Assembly: GCF_027912495.1 (NCBI RefSeq)
Contig: NZ_CP115463.1
Coordinates: forward strand, 1,759,501 to 1,823,500
Length of the DNA: 64,000 bases
Direction: 5' to 3'
DNA from: Caulobacter sp. NIBR1757
Lineage (GTDB): Bacteria > Pseudomonadota > Alphaproteobacteria > Caulobacterales > Caulobacteraceae
Below, piece after piece: positions 46,272-55,563 of this stretch. Both the position numbers and the translations under genes were made by a program. Positions within the stretch are counted from its first letter, which is position 1; every line of letters starts with the position of its first letter. A model generated the notes under the pieces. The model saw nothing but the letters and a program-made list of their open reading frames with translations. It was not told where the DNA came from and made no database searches.

Positions 46272-47597
46272 ATGTCCATTGAAATCCTGATGCCCGCCCT
46301 GTCGCCGACCATGGAGGAAGGCTCGCTGGCCAAGTGGCATGTGAAACCCGGCGACACGGTGAAGGCCGGCGACGTCATTGCCGAGATCGAGACTGACAAG
46401 GCGACCATGGAGGTCGAGGCCGTCGACGAGGGCGTCATCGAGGCCCTGCTGGTCGATGCCGGAACCGAAGGCGTCAAGGTCAATACCCCCATCGCCCGCA
46501 TGGCCGGGGAGGGCGAAGCCCCCGCGCCGGCTCCGAAGACCGAAACGCCCAAGGCCGAGGCGCCCAAGGAAGTCCCCAAGGCTGAAGCGCCGCCGCCGCC
46601 CGCCGCGCCTGTCCAGGCCGCCGGCGAGACCGGCGCCACCACCAAGGCTCCTGCCCCCGCGCCGGCCAGCGCGTCCGGCGACCGGGTCATGGCCTCGCCC
46701 CTGGCCCGTCGCCTGGCCCAGGCCGCCGGTCTCGACCTCGCGACCGTCAAGGGCAGCGGCCCGCATGGCCGGGTGATCAAGGCCGACGTCGACGCCGCCC
46801 GTGGCAAGGCGCCCACCGCCGCCCCGACGGCTGCGCCCGGCGCACCTGCCGCAGCCTCCGCCGCCCCGCGTCAGGCCCAGACCCTGGCCCAACTTGGAAT
46901 CCCAGAGGGCACCTACGACCTCGTCCCGCTCGACGGCATGCGCAAGACCATCGCCCGCCGGATGACCGACAGCTTCCGCGACATTCCCCACTTCCCGCTG
47001 ACCATCGACCTGGAGATCGACGGCCTGCTGGCCGCGCGGTCCAAAATCAACGCCATGCTGGAAAAGGACGGCGTCAAGGTCTCGGTCAATGACCTCGTCA
47101 TCAAGGCCGTCGCCGTCGCCCTCAAGCGGGTGCCGGAAGCCAACGCCAGCTACAGCCCCGAGGGGCTGGCCATGCATCACCACGCCGACATCGCCATGGC
47201 CGTGGCCATCGACGGCGGCCTGATCACCCCGATCATCCGCAAGGCCGACACCAAGGGCCTCGCCCAGATCGCCACCGAGGCCAAGGACCTGGCCGGCCGG
47301 GCCCGCGACCGCAAGCTGAAGCCCGAGGAATTCCAGGGCGGCACCTTCTCGGTCTCCAACCTCGGCATGATGGGCATCAAGTCCTTCGCCTCGATCATCA
47401 ACGAGCCGCAGGGCTGCATCATGAGCGTCGGGGCCGGCGAACAGCGGCCGGTGGTCAAGAACGGCCAGCTGGCCATCGCCACCGTCATGACCGTCACCCT
47501 GACCTGCGACCACCGCGTCGTCGATGGAGCCATCGGCGCCCGCTTCCTGCAGGTGTTCAGGTCGCTGATCGAAGACCCGCTGACGATGATCGTTTGA
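46272..47597 (+). CDS. pdhC: Pyruvate dehydrogenase E2, dihydrolipoamide acetyltransferase
   Basis: Core of the pyruvate dehydrogenase complex. The 441 residues hold one lipoyl domain (Lys43 in ETDKATME, nearly the same as in PdhB), a Pro/Ala linker, the E1/E3-binding domain ([20 protein letters not shown]), a second linker and the catalytic domain with the active-site [10 protein letters not shown] near the end. It follows csaA by 45 bp and precedes lpd. Confidence 0.98.
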   Translation: MSIEILMPALSPTMEEGSLAKWHVKPGDTVKAGDVIAEIETDKATMEVEAVDEGVIEALLVDAGTEGVKVNTPIARMAGEGEAPAPAPKTETPKAEAPKEVPKAEAPPPPAAPVQAAGETGATTKAPAPAPASASGDRVMASPLARRLAQAAGLDLATVKGSGPHGRVIKADVDAARGKAPTAAPTAAPGAPAAASAAPRQAQTLAQLGIPEGTYDLVPLDGMRKTIARRMTDSFRDIPHFPLTIDLEIDGLLAARSKINAMLEKDGVKVSVNDLVIKAVAVALKRVPEANASYSPEGLAMHHHADIAMAVAIDGGLITPIIRKADTKGLAQIATEAKDLAGRARDRKLKPEEFQGGTFSVSNLGMMGIKSFASIINEPQGCIMSVGAGEQRPVVKNGQLAIATVMTVTLTCDHRVVDGAIGARFLQVFRSLIEDPLTMIV

Positions 47598-47637
47598 TCG
47601 GCCGTCCGAAGCGTACCTGAATTCTTGGAGTAATCCC

Positions 47638-49041
47638 GTGAGCGATTTCGACCTCATCGTCATCGGCGCCGGCCCCGGCGGCTATGTGGCGGCCATCCGC
47701 GCCAGCCAGCTCGGCCTGAAGACGGCCATCGTCGAGCGGGAAAACCTGGGCGGCATCTGCCTCAACTGGGGCTGCATCCCGACCAAGGCCCTGCTCAAGA
47801 GCGGCGAGGTCTATGAACAGCTGAGCCATCTGGAGGCCTACGGCCTGTCGGTCAGCGGCCGGTCGTTCGACTTCGGCAAGGTGGTCGAGCGCTCGCGCGG
47901 CGTCGCCAAACAGCTGACCGCCGGCGTCGCCTTCCTGATGAAGAAGCACAAGATCGAGGTCATCGAAGGGGCGGCGAAACTCGAGAAGGCCGCCGGCGCC
48001 CCCAAGGTCGTCGTCGCCCTCAAAGCCGGCGGCAGCCGCACGGTCACCGCCAAATCGGTCATCCTCGCCACCGGCGCGCGGGCCCGCACCATCCCGGCCA
48101 TCGGCGCCGTTCCGGATGGCAAGGCCATCTGGACCTACCGCGAGGCCCTGACCCCCAAGACCTGCCCCAAGAGCCTGGTGGTCATCGGCTCGGGCGCCAT
48201 CGGCATCGAGTTCGCCAGCTTCTACCGCGCCCTCGGGGCCGAGGTGACGGTGATCGAGGCCGTCGACCGGATCATGCCGGTCGAGGACGAGGAGATTTCC
48301 AAGGCCGCCCAGAAGGCCTTTGAAAAGCGCGGCATCAAGTTCCGCATCGGCGCCAAGGTCTCCAAGGTCGCCGCGACCAAAGCCGGCGTCAGCGTCGCCA
48401 TCGAGGCGGGCGGCAAGGCCGAGACGCTGGAGGCCGAGGTCTGCATCGTCGCCGTCGGCATCGCCGCCAACACCGAGGATATGGGCCTCGAAGCCCTGGG
48501 CCTGAAACTCGATCGCGGCCACGTCGTCGCCGACAGCCACGGCGGCACCAATGTCCCCGGCCTCTACGCCATCGGCGATGTCGCCGGCGCCCCCTGGCTG
48601 GCCCACAAGGCGATGCATGACGGCGTCCACTGCGTCGAGCACATCGCCGGGGTGAAGACCCCGACGCTCACCGCCCCGGTGCCCGGCTGCACCTACGCCA
48701 ACCCGCAGGTCGCGTCGGTGGGCCTGACGGAAGCAGCGGCGAAGGCTACGGGCTATGAGCTCAAGGTCGGCCGCTTCCCCTTCAAGGTGAACGGCAAGGC
48801 CATCGCCGCCAGCGAGACCGAGGGTTTCGTCAAGACGGTGTTCGACGCGAAGACCGGCGCCCTGCTCGGCGCCCACATGATCGGCCACGAGGTCACGGAG
48901 ATGATCCAAGGCTACACCATCGCCATGACCATGGAAGGCACCGAGGAAGATCTGTTCGCCACCGTCTTCCCGCACCCGACTATGAGCGAGGCCATGCACG
49001 AGGCGGCCCTCGAAGCCTTCGGCAAGCCGCTGCACATCTAG
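47638..49041 (+). CDS. lpd: Dihydrolipoamide dehydrogenase (E3)
   Basis: Flavoenzyme that re-oxidises lipoate and makes NADH. GTG 47638 after TTGGAG gives 467 residues with the FAD loop GAGPGGYVAA, the redox pair Cys41/Cys46 (GGICLNWGCIPTK), the NAD-binding GSGAIGIEFASFYRALGAEV and the C-terminal active-site base in HPHPTMSE-like PHPTMSEAMHEAAL. It ends the pdh gene cluster. Confidence 0.98.
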   Translation: MSDFDLIVIGAGPGGYVAAIRASQLGLKTAIVERENLGGICLNWGCIPTKALLKSGEVYEQLSHLEAYGLSVSGRSFDFGKVVERSRGVAKQLTAGVAFLMKKHKIEVIEGAAKLEKAAGAPKVVVALKAGGSRTVTAKSVILATGARARTIPAIGAVPDGKAIWTYREALTPKTCPKSLVVIGSGAIGIEFASFYRALGAEVTVIEAVDRIMPVEDEEISKAAQKAFEKRGIKFRIGAKVSKVAATKAGVSVAIEAGGKAETLEAEVCIVAVGIAANTEDMGLEALGLKLDRGHVVADSHGGTNVPGLYAIGDVAGAPWLAHKAMHDGVHCVEHIAGVKTPTLTAPVPGCTYANPQVASVGLTEAAAKATGYELKVGRFPFKVNGKAIAASETEGFVKTVFDAKTGALLGAHMIGHEVTEMIQGYTIAMTMEGTEEDLFATVFPHPTMSEAMHEAALEAFGKPLHI

Positions 49042-49043
49042 CA

Positions 49044-49198
49044 GGGGACGGGTTGTCCGCATCCCCATCGTCGCCCGGTGAACGCCGATGGATCCCGGCC
49101 AACCTGTCCCCGACAGGCCACCGTGGACCATCGGGGACAGGTTGCCCGTCGGGCCCTGGCGCCAATCTTCACGCTCGCGGCGCGGGCAACCCGTCCCC
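49044..49198. repeat. Four-copy nested inverted repeat between lpd and the GNAT gene
   Basis: A motif close to GGGGACGGGTTGTCCGC occurs four times: forward at 49044-49060, reversed at 49099-49113, forward at 49131-49148 (CGGGGACAGGTTGCCCG) and reversed at 49181-49198. Inner and outer pairs can form nested stems. There is no open frame of note in the 169-bp gap. Confidence 0.75.
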
Positions 49199-49210
49199 AC
49201 CGGAGAAGCC

Positions 49211-49651
49211 ATGATCCGCAAGGCAGTCCCCGCCGACCGCGCGGCGCTGGTGGCGCTGATGCAGACGAGCAACGGCTACGAGACCCCGGCGGCCCGGGCG
49301 ATGATCGCTGAGTTCGTGCCGCGCTGGGCCTTCACCGAGACCGACGAGGTCTGGCTGGACGAGGAGGCGGGTGAGACGCTCGGCTTCCATCAGTTGATCC
49401 CGCACGACGGGACAGTCTGGGAACTGGACCTCTTCTTCACGGCCAACGCCGCCCAGGGCAAAGGCGTCGGCCGGCGGCTGTTCGAGCAGATGGCGGAGCG
49501 GGCGAGGGCGCTCGGCGCGACGGCGGTGGTGATCAGCTCGAACCCGAAGGCGGCGGAATTCTACCGCCGGATGGGGGCGTTGGACGTCGGTGTGTCGCCG
49601 CCGGTCGGCGAAATTACCTGGGAACGGCCGAAGCTGCGGCTGAACCTCTAG
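49211..49651 (+). CDS. GNAT family N-acetyltransferase
   Basis: Single-domain acetyltransferase of 146 residues from ATG 49211 (GGAGAAG upstream). The acetyl-CoA loop is QGKGVGRRLFEQM, preceded by the beta strand VWELDLFFT and followed by AVVISSNPKAAEFYRRMGA. Acceptor unknown. It lies between the repeat block and phaC and overlaps the phaC 3' end by 4 bp. Confidence 0.9.
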   Translation: MIRKAVPADRAALVALMQTSNGYETPAARAMIAEFVPRWAFTETDEVWLDEEAGETLGFHQLIPHDGTVWELDLFFTANAAQGKGVGRRLFEQMAERARALGATAVVISSNPKAAEFYRRMGALDVGVSPPVGEITWERPKLRLNL

Positions 49652-51651
49652 CTCCGCACCTTCACGAACGACCCCGGCGCATCCTCCAGCGGCTTGCCGA
49701 GCGGCCCGTTGGTCGGGTCACGCGCCGGGACCATGTCGCCCGACCGCTCGTTCAGCCAGGCCGCCCAGTGCGGCCACCAGCTGCCCGGATGCTCGACCGC
49801 CCCGGCCACCCATTCCTCGACCGTCGCCGGCAGGGCGGCGTTGGTCCAGTGCTGGTATTTCTTGGCGTCCGGATGGTTGATCACCCCGGCGATATGCCCC
49901 GACCCCGCCATGGTGAAGGTCACCGGTCCGCCGAACAGCTTTGCCCCGCGATAGATGCTGCGGAACGGCGCGATATGGTCCTCGCGGCTCGACTGCACAT
50001 AGATCGGCGTCTTCACCTTCGACAGATCAAGCTTCACCCCCGCCAGGGTCAGCTTGCCCTCGGCCAGGGCATTGTCCTTGTAGAAGTTGCGCAGATAGAA
50101 CAGGTGCAGCGCCTTGGGCATCCGCGTCTGGTCGCTGTTCCAGAACAGCAGGTCGAAGGGCTTGGGCTCCTTGCCCATCAGGTAGTTGTTGACGAAGAAC
50201 GACCAGATCAGGTCGTTGCCCCGCAGGGCGTTGAAGGTATCGGCCATCGACTTGCCGGGCAGGAAGCCGCCCGCCTTGTCCATCTGCGCCTCGATGTCCT
50301 TCAGCCAGCCCTCATCGACGAACAGGCGCAGGTCGCCGGCCTCGGCGAAGTCCTGCTGGGCCGCGAAGAAGGTGGCCGAATTGATCCGTTTGTCGCCCTT
50401 GGCCGCCATGTGGGCCAGGGCGCAGGACAGCAGGGTGCCGCCGATGCAGTAGCCGACGGTGTTCACGCGGGTCGTCCCGCACTGCTTCATCACCTGGGCG
50501 GTGGCGTCATAGATGCCCTCGACCAGATAGTCCTCGAAGGTCTTGGCCGCGAGGGTCTCGTCAGGGTTCACCCAGCTGGTGACGAACACCGTGAACCCCT
50601 GGCCGGTCAGCCAGCGGATCAGGCTGTTATCGGGCCGAAGATCGGTGATGTAGAACTTGTTGATCCACGGCGTGAACAGCAGCAGCGGGATCTCCCGCAC
50701 CTGATCCGTCGTCGGATTGAACTGCAAGAGCTGCAGGATGTCGTTCTGGTAGACCACCTTGCCCGGCGCGGTGGCGACGTTCTCGCCGACCACGAACTCC
50801 TCCATGTCGGTCTGGCTGATCGACAGCTGGCCGCCGCCCCGGGCCAGGTCCTCAGCGAACTGGTCCATGCCCCGCACCAGGCTCTCGCCGCCGGTCGCCA
50901 CCACCTCGCGCAGGGCGGCCGGGTTGCTCATCAGGAAGTTGGAGGGGCTGACCGCGTCGGTCAGCATCTTCATGAAGAACTCGACCCGCCGCTTCTCCAG
51001 CGGATCGACCCCCTCGACATCGGCGACCAGGCTGTTCAGCCAGTTCGAGGTCAGCAGGTAGGACTGCTTCATCACGTCGAACAGCGGATGCGCGCCCCAG
51101 TCGGGATCGTTGAACCGCTTGTCGCCCTTGGCCGGCACCACGGTCGGTTCGACCGTCTCGCCGCCCATCCGCTTGGCGGTGTTCTGCCAGAGGTCGAGAT
51201 AGCGTGAGAACAGATCGGCCTGGGCCCGCAGCATGCGGTCAGGCTCGGATGCCAGCTTGCCCATCACCTGGGTGAGGGCCGGTCCGACGTGGAAGGGATC
51301 GGTGTTCAGCGCCGCCGGGGCGTCGGCCTGGCGCAGGGCGGCCTCGGCGATGGCCCCTTGGGCGGTGATCGCCGCCCGGGCCAGATTCGCCGACAGCTTC
51401 TCGAACTGCTCACGCTGTTCCTTCGGAATGAAGCCGGCGGGATCGGGGATCGGCGAAAACTTCGGCGCCTCCGGCGCGCTCGATTTTGGGTGCGGGGAGG
51501 GGGCCGTCGCCGCCTGGGCCGCCTCGGTGCGATCGGCCGGCGCGGCCTTGTCGGCCTTCGGGGCCGCCTTCGCCTTGGTCGCTTTCGGGGCCTTGGCGGC
51601 CGTCTTCGGCTTGGTCGCCTTGCGGGTCGGGGCCTTGGCTTCACCGGCCAT
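49648..51651 (-). CDS. phaC: Class I poly(3-hydroxyalkanoate) synthase with basic N-terminal tail
   Basis: Polymerises 3-hydroxyacyl-CoA into PHA storage granules. The 667-residue product has the lipase-like box GYCIGGTLL with Cys402, Asp558 (SREDHIAP) and His586 (GSGHIAGV), so it is catalytically complete. The conserved N-domain starts near residue 65. The first 60 residues form an Ala/Lys/Pro-rich stretch (for example TKPKTAAKAPKATKAKAAPK), like histone H1 or PhaF tails. Usual class I length is about 590, so this tail explains the excess. Convergent with the GNAT gene, without a terminator. Confidence 0.96.
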   Translation of the reverse strand: MAGEAKAPTRKATKPKTAAKAPKATKAKAAPKADKAAPADRTEAAQAATAPSPHPKSSAPEAPKFSPIPDPAGFIPKEQREQFEKLSANLARAAITAQGAIAEAALRQADAPAALNTDPFHVGPALTQVMGKLASEPDRMLRAQADLFSRYLDLWQNTAKRMGGETVEPTVVPAKGDKRFNDPDWGAHPLFDVMKQSYLLTSNWLNSLVADVEGVDPLEKRRVEFFMKMLTDAVSPSNFLMSNPAALREVVATGGESLVRGMDQFAEDLARGGGQLSISQTDMEEFVVGENVATAPGKVVYQNDILQLLQFNPTTDQVREIPLLLFTPWINKFYITDLRPDNSLIRWLTGQGFTVFVTSWVNPDETLAAKTFEDYLVEGIYDATAQVMKQCGTTRVNTVGYCIGGTLLSCALAHMAAKGDKRINSATFFAAQQDFAEAGDLRLFVDEGWLKDIEAQMDKAGGFLPGKSMADTFNALRGNDLIWSFFVNNYLMGKEPKPFDLLFWNSDQTRMPKALHLFYLRNFYKDNALAEGKLTLAGVKLDLSKVKTPIYVQSSREDHIAPFRSIYRGAKLFGGPVTFTMAGSGHIAGVINHPDAKKYQHWTNAALPATVEEWVAGAVEHPGSWWPHWAAWLNERSGDMVPARDPTNGPLGKPLEDAPGSFVKVRS

Positions 51652-51727
51652 GCATCAATTCCTCACCTGGAAGGGCGTGGGGTCGCCCTTTCGCTTGCCG
51701 CAATCATCGCATATGACCGGACTTGAG

Positions 51728-52195
51728 ATGAACGGCCAAGCCCGCATTCCGTTGTCGCGCCTCTTCAGCGCTTCTGTCCTGCTCCTGGGCAGCCTGTCGC
51801 TTGCCGCCTGCGTGTCGCCCTCGGGCCGCCAGGTGTTCGCCGAGGTCCCGGTCAACCCCACCTCGCCGGCCAAGGCCCAGATCGAGGCCGTCCTCGCCCA
51901 GCCGGCCGGGGATTTCCCAAGCTTCGCCTCCATCCCGGCCCCGCCGGCCGACCTGCCGACTCCCGAAGGCGTCAAGGCCCAGGTTCAGGCGCAGCAGGCT
52001 GAGGCGGCGACCATCGTCAACAGCAGCGGCCCGGAAACCTGGTACCTGCAGGCCGACGACGCCTTCGTCGCGCGCGCCCGGGCGGACGCCAGGGTCGACA
52101 GCGTCCAGGCCCCGACCGAAGCCGACATCGCCGAATCGCAGGCCTTCGTCGCCGCCGCCAAGGCGCGAGCTAAGGCGCCCCCGAAGCCGAAGTAG
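51728..52195 (+). CDS. Small lipoprotein, 155 aa
   Basis: No family recognised. ATG 51728 begins a lipoprotein signal (LLLGSLSLAAC). The mature part is rich in Ala, Pro and Gln, with LPTPEGVKAQVQAQQAEAAT and an ADIAESQAFVAAAKARAKA helix, suggesting an extended or helical periplasmic protein. An in-frame ATG at 51713 is possible. It diverges from phaC and precedes the aminotransferase. Confidence 0.75.
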   Translation: MNGQARIPLSRLFSASVLLLGSLSLAACVSPSGRQVFAEVPVNPTSPAKAQIEAVLAQPAGDFPSFASIPAPPADLPTPEGVKAQVQAQQAEAATIVNSSGPETWYLQADDAFVARARADARVDSVQAPTEADIAESQAFVAAAKARAKAPPKPK

Positions 52196-52311
52196 GAAAC
52201 TACGGGCGTCGGGGGCATAATCTTCCAAGAGCCTGCTTGGTACGGGCCCCTCCGTGGGCTATCCATGCGCGACTTCCGCTCCCACGCGCCGATCTGCGGC
52301 GACGAGCCCCA

Positions 52312-53532
52312 ATGACAACCGATTTCCACCGTATTCGCCGCCTGCCGCCCTACGTCTTCGAAGAGGTCAACCGCATCAAGGCCCGCCTGCGCGGCCAGGG
52401 CGTCGACATCATCGACTTCGGCATGGGCAACCCCGACATGCCGACGCCGAAACACATCGTCGACAAGCTGGTCGAAACCGCCCGCGATCCCAAGTCCGGC
52501 CGCTACAGCGCCTCCAAGGGCATCATCGGCCTGCGCCGGGCCATGGCCGGCTATTACGACCGCCGCTACGGGGTGAAGCTGAACCCCGACACCGAGGTCA
52601 TTGCCACCCTTGGCTCCAAGGAAGGCTTCGCCAACCTTGCCAACGCGCTCACGGCGCCCGGCGACGTCATCATCTGTCCCAACCCCGCCTATCCGATCCA
52701 CGCCTTCGGCTTCATCATGGCCGGCGGGGTGATCCGCCATGTGCCCGCGCTGTCGCCGGAAGAGTACCTGTCGGGCGTCTCCAGGGCGGTGAAGAACTCC
52801 GTCCCGCCGCCGACCGTGCTGATCCTCAGCTACCCGTCCAACCCGACGGCGCAATGGGTCGACCTCGACTTCTACCGCGAAGCCGTCGCCCTGGCGAAGA
52901 AGCACGACCTGCTGGTCATCAGCGACGTCGCCTATTCCGAGATCTACTTCGACGACAACCCGCCGCCCTCGGTGCTGCAGGTCGAGGGCGCCAAGGACTG
53001 CGCCGTCGAGGTCAACAGCCTGTCGAAGACCTACGCCATGGCCGGCTGGCGCGTCGGCATGGTGGTCGGCAACGAGCGCATGTGCGCCGCCCTGGCCCGG
53101 GTGAAGTCCTATCTCGACTACGGCGCCTTCACGCCGATCCAGGTCGCCGCCGCCGCCGCCCTCAACGGCCCGCAGGATTGCGTCGACGAGATCCGCGCCA
53201 TCTACAAGTCGCGCCGCGACGTGCTGGTCAAGTCGATGGCCCAGGCCGGCTGGGACATCCCCAGCCCGCCCGCCTCGATGTTCGCCTGGGCTCCGATCCC
53301 CGAGCAGTACAGGGAGGCCGGCTCCATGCTGTTCGCCAAGCTGCTGGTAGAGGAAGCCGGCGTCGCCGTGGCCCCGGGTTCGGGCTTTGGCGAATACGGC
53401 GAGGGCTATGTCCGCATCGGCCTGGTCGAGAACGAACAGCGCATCCGCCAGGCGGCCCGCAACGTGAAGAAGTTCCTGGCGAACTCTTCGGAAATCCTGG
53501 GCCGTGCACACAACGCACTGGCGGCTCAGTGA
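52312..53532 (+). CDS. alaC: AlaC-like class I aminotransferase
   Basis: PLP enzyme of the AlaC/YfdZ group (glutamate-pyruvate transaminase and related), probably in alanine or methionine/lysine-branch metabolism. The 406 residues include the N-terminal RRLPPYVFEEVNRIKARLR, the substrate-side IDFGMGNPDMPTP, ISDVAYSEIYF, and the PLP lysine in NSLSKTYAMAGWRVG. It is separated from hom by a REP pair and may be cotranscribed with it. The exact substrate pair is not certain. Confidence 0.85.
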   Translation: MTTDFHRIRRLPPYVFEEVNRIKARLRGQGVDIIDFGMGNPDMPTPKHIVDKLVETARDPKSGRYSASKGIIGLRRAMAGYYDRRYGVKLNPDTEVIATLGSKEGFANLANALTAPGDVIICPNPAYPIHAFGFIMAGGVIRHVPALSPEEYLSGVSRAVKNSVPPPTVLILSYPSNPTAQWVDLDFYREAVALAKKHDLLVISDVAYSEIYFDDNPPPSVLQVEGAKDCAVEVNSLSKTYAMAGWRVGMVVGNERMCAALARVKSYLDYGAFTPIQVAAAAALNGPQDCVDEIRAIYKSRRDVLVKSMAQAGWDIPSPPASMFAWAPIPEQYREAGSMLFAKLLVEEAGVAVAPGSGFGEYGEGYVRIGLVENEQRIRQAARNVKKFLANSSEILGRAHNALAAQ

Positions 53533-53552
53533 TGCACTCGACAACCTCTTGG

Positions 53553-53606
53553 TCTCCCTTCTCCCCTCGCGGGAGAAGGTGTCGGCGAAGCCGACGGATG
53601 AGGGGG
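53553..53606 (+). repeat. REP-like unit, left copy of an inverted pair
   Basis: CTTCTCCC-ctcgc-GGGAGAAGG forms the first hairpin, GTCGGC-gaa-GCCGAC the second, followed by GGATGAGGGG. The right copy is reversed at 53667-53716. It lies in the alaC-hom gap. Confidence 0.8.
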
Positions 53607-53666
53607 CTCCCCGCTCTCCGACCCAGCCTGTCGCCAACACCCCAGCGCGGCTTGAAGACCTATCGA

Positions 53667-53716
53667 CCCCTCATCCGGCCCTTCGGGCCACCTTCTCCCG
53701 CAAGGGGAGAAGGGAC
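53667..53716 (-). repeat. REP-like unit, right copy of an inverted pair
   Basis: Reverse of the left copy: CCCCTCATCC, a variable hairpin GGCCC-ttc-GGGCC, then CCTTCTCCC-gcaa-GGGGAGAAGG. The variable hairpin differs in sequence from the left copy but still pairs. Confidence 0.8.
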
Positions 53717-53770
53717 CTCTCACGGCGGCTTCGGCCATTTTGGCCGCCTTCAAGTTTCGAGACTCTCCCA

Positions 53771-55060
53771 ATGACCAAGAAAACCTGGCGCATCGGCGTC
53801 GCCGGCCTCGGCACCGTCGGCGGTGGCCTGCTTGAGTTCCTCGCTCAACGCCCTGACTTCGCCCCCGCCGGCGACCGCGCCGTCATCACCGCCGTCAGCG
53901 CCCGCAACCGCACGCGCCAGCGCCCGGTCGATATCTCCAGCCTGACCTGGTTCGACGATCCCGTCGCCCTGGCCAACGCCCCCGACATCGACATCTTCGT
54001 CGAGCTGGTCGGCGGCTCCGACGGCCCGGCCAAGGCCGCCGTCGAAGCGGCCCTCAAATCCGGCAAGCCCGTCGTCACCGCCAACAAGGCCCTGATCGCC
54101 GTCCACGGCGCCGAACTGGCCGCCCTGGCCGAGGCCGCCGGCGTGCCGCTGCTGTTCGAGGCCGCCGTCATGGGCGGCACCCCGGCGGTGAAGATGCTGC
54201 GCGAGGCCATGGTCGGCGACGACGTCTCGGCCCTGGCCGGCATCCTCAACGGCACCTGCAACTTCATCCTCAGCGAGATGGAGTCCAAGGGCCGCGCCTT
54301 CGCCGACGTGCTCAAGGACGCCCAGGCCATGGGCTATGCCGAGGCCGACCCGACCACCGACGTCGGCGGCTTCGACGCCGCCCACAAGATCTCCATCCTG
54401 GCCGCCCTGGCCTTCGGCTGCGCCCCCAACTTCGCCGCCGCCGAGATCGAGGGCATCGACGGCGTCGAGCAGCTCGACATCGCCATGGCCAAGGACCTCG
54501 GCTACCGCATCCGCCTGATCGCCTCGACCGAGCGCACCGACGACGGCGTCGCCGTCCGCGTCCACCCCAGCCTCGTCGCCTTCGGCCACCCCCTGGCCGA
54601 GACCCGCGGCGCCACCAACGCCCTGTTCATCGAAGGCGCCCGCATCGGCCGGATCTTCCTCCAGGGCCCCGGCGCCGGCGCCGGCCCGACCGCCGCCGCC
54701 GTCGCCGCCGACATCGCTGACGTCATGACCCACGCCAAGCGCCCGGTCTTCCAGGCCCCGGCCGGCCAGCTGCCCCCCTTCATCGCCGTCGCCCCCACCC
54801 GCCGGGTCGGCAAAGCCTACCTGCGCTTGCTGGTGAAGGATCAGCCGGGCGTCATCGCCGCCGTCTCCGAAACCCTGGCCGAATGCGGCGTCTCCATCGA
54901 CAGCTTCCTGCAGAAGCCGGTGGAAGACGTCGGCGGCGTGCCCATCGTCCTGACCACGCACGCGGTGGCCGAGTCGGTGCTCACCGACGCCATCGACCGG
55001 CTGGAGCGCCTGCCGGTGGTGCTGGAACGGCCGAAGCTGCTGCGGATCGCGCGAATCTGA
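53771..55060 (+). CDS. hom: Homoserine dehydrogenase
   Basis: Reduces aspartate semialdehyde to homoserine for threonine and methionine synthesis. ATG 53771 gives 429 residues: NAD(P)-binding GVAGLGTVGGGLLEFL, the catalytic region with KPVVTANKALIA and GILNGTCNFILSEM, and a C-terminal ACT domain (LLVKDQPGVIAAVSETLAECGVSI) that suggests feedback control by an amino acid. The open frame upstream covers the REP repeat and is not coding. In relatives glpX and recJ follow directly; here 7 kb separate them. Confidence 0.97.
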   Translation: MTKKTWRIGVAGLGTVGGGLLEFLAQRPDFAPAGDRAVITAVSARNRTRQRPVDISSLTWFDDPVALANAPDIDIFVELVGGSDGPAKAAVEAALKSGKPVVTANKALIAVHGAELAALAEAAGVPLLFEAAVMGGTPAVKMLREAMVGDDVSALAGILNGTCNFILSEMESKGRAFADVLKDAQAMGYAEADPTTDVGGFDAAHKISILAALAFGCAPNFAAAEIEGIDGVEQLDIAMAKDLGYRIRLIASTERTDDGVAVRVHPSLVAFGHPLAETRGATNALFIEGARIGRIFLQGPGAGAGPTAAAVAADIADVMTHAKRPVFQAPAGQLPPFIAVAPTRRVGKAYLRLLVKDQPGVIAAVSETLAECGVSIDSFLQKPVEDVGGVPIVLTTHAVAESVLTDAIDRLERLPVVLERPKLLRIARI

Positions 55061-55179
55061 TCAGGCCGGCCGTTGAGCGATTGCTCAGGCCCGGCTGAAA
55101 GCTCCATACTTTGACTGAGTGTGGACAAAGGACGGGGCGCGCACGACCGTGGTTCATTCGTCGGCGTGGAGTTAAGTCT

Positions 55180-55563
55180 ATGGTACGCAAGGCGATCTGC
55201 TGCTGTGGCGCCACTTCGATTGAAGTGAGAGGCGAGCCGTCGCTGAACGGCGTCTGCCATTGCGATAACTGCAAGCGCCGGACGGGTTCCGCCTTCGGCT
55301 GGCAAGCCTACTTTCCAGACTCTCAGGTCGTTGCCATTGCCGGCGAGTTCTCCAGCCATAGGATCAGGACTGAGCAGGAGCGATCATTCTGCACGCAATG
55401 TGGGACCACGCTCTTCTGGAAATCGGCCTTCATGCCGGGTCAAACCGGCGTCGCGGCCGGTGCGTTCATTGATCCGCCGCTGCCAGAGCCCGGCCTTGAG
55501 GCCACGTCCCAGGGTCGCGTTGAATGGCTCGCCCTGGCGCCTCACCTCAAACGCCTGTCCTGA
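55180..55563 (+). CDS. GFA family zinc protein
   Basis: ATG 55180 gives 127 residues of the CENP-V/GFA type. The zinc cysteines are AICCCGATS, CHCDNCKRRTGS and FCTQCGTTLF. It marks the left end of the accessory region after hom and has a 119-bp gap to it. Substrate unknown. Its 3' end overlaps the convergent hydrolase gene by 22 bp. Confidence 0.88.
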   Translation: MVRKAICCCGATSIEVRGEPSLNGVCHCDNCKRRTGSAFGWQAYFPDSQVVAIAGEFSSHRIRTEQERSFCTQCGTTLFWKSAFMPGQTGVAAGAFIDPPLPEPGLEATSQGRVEWLALAPHLKRLS

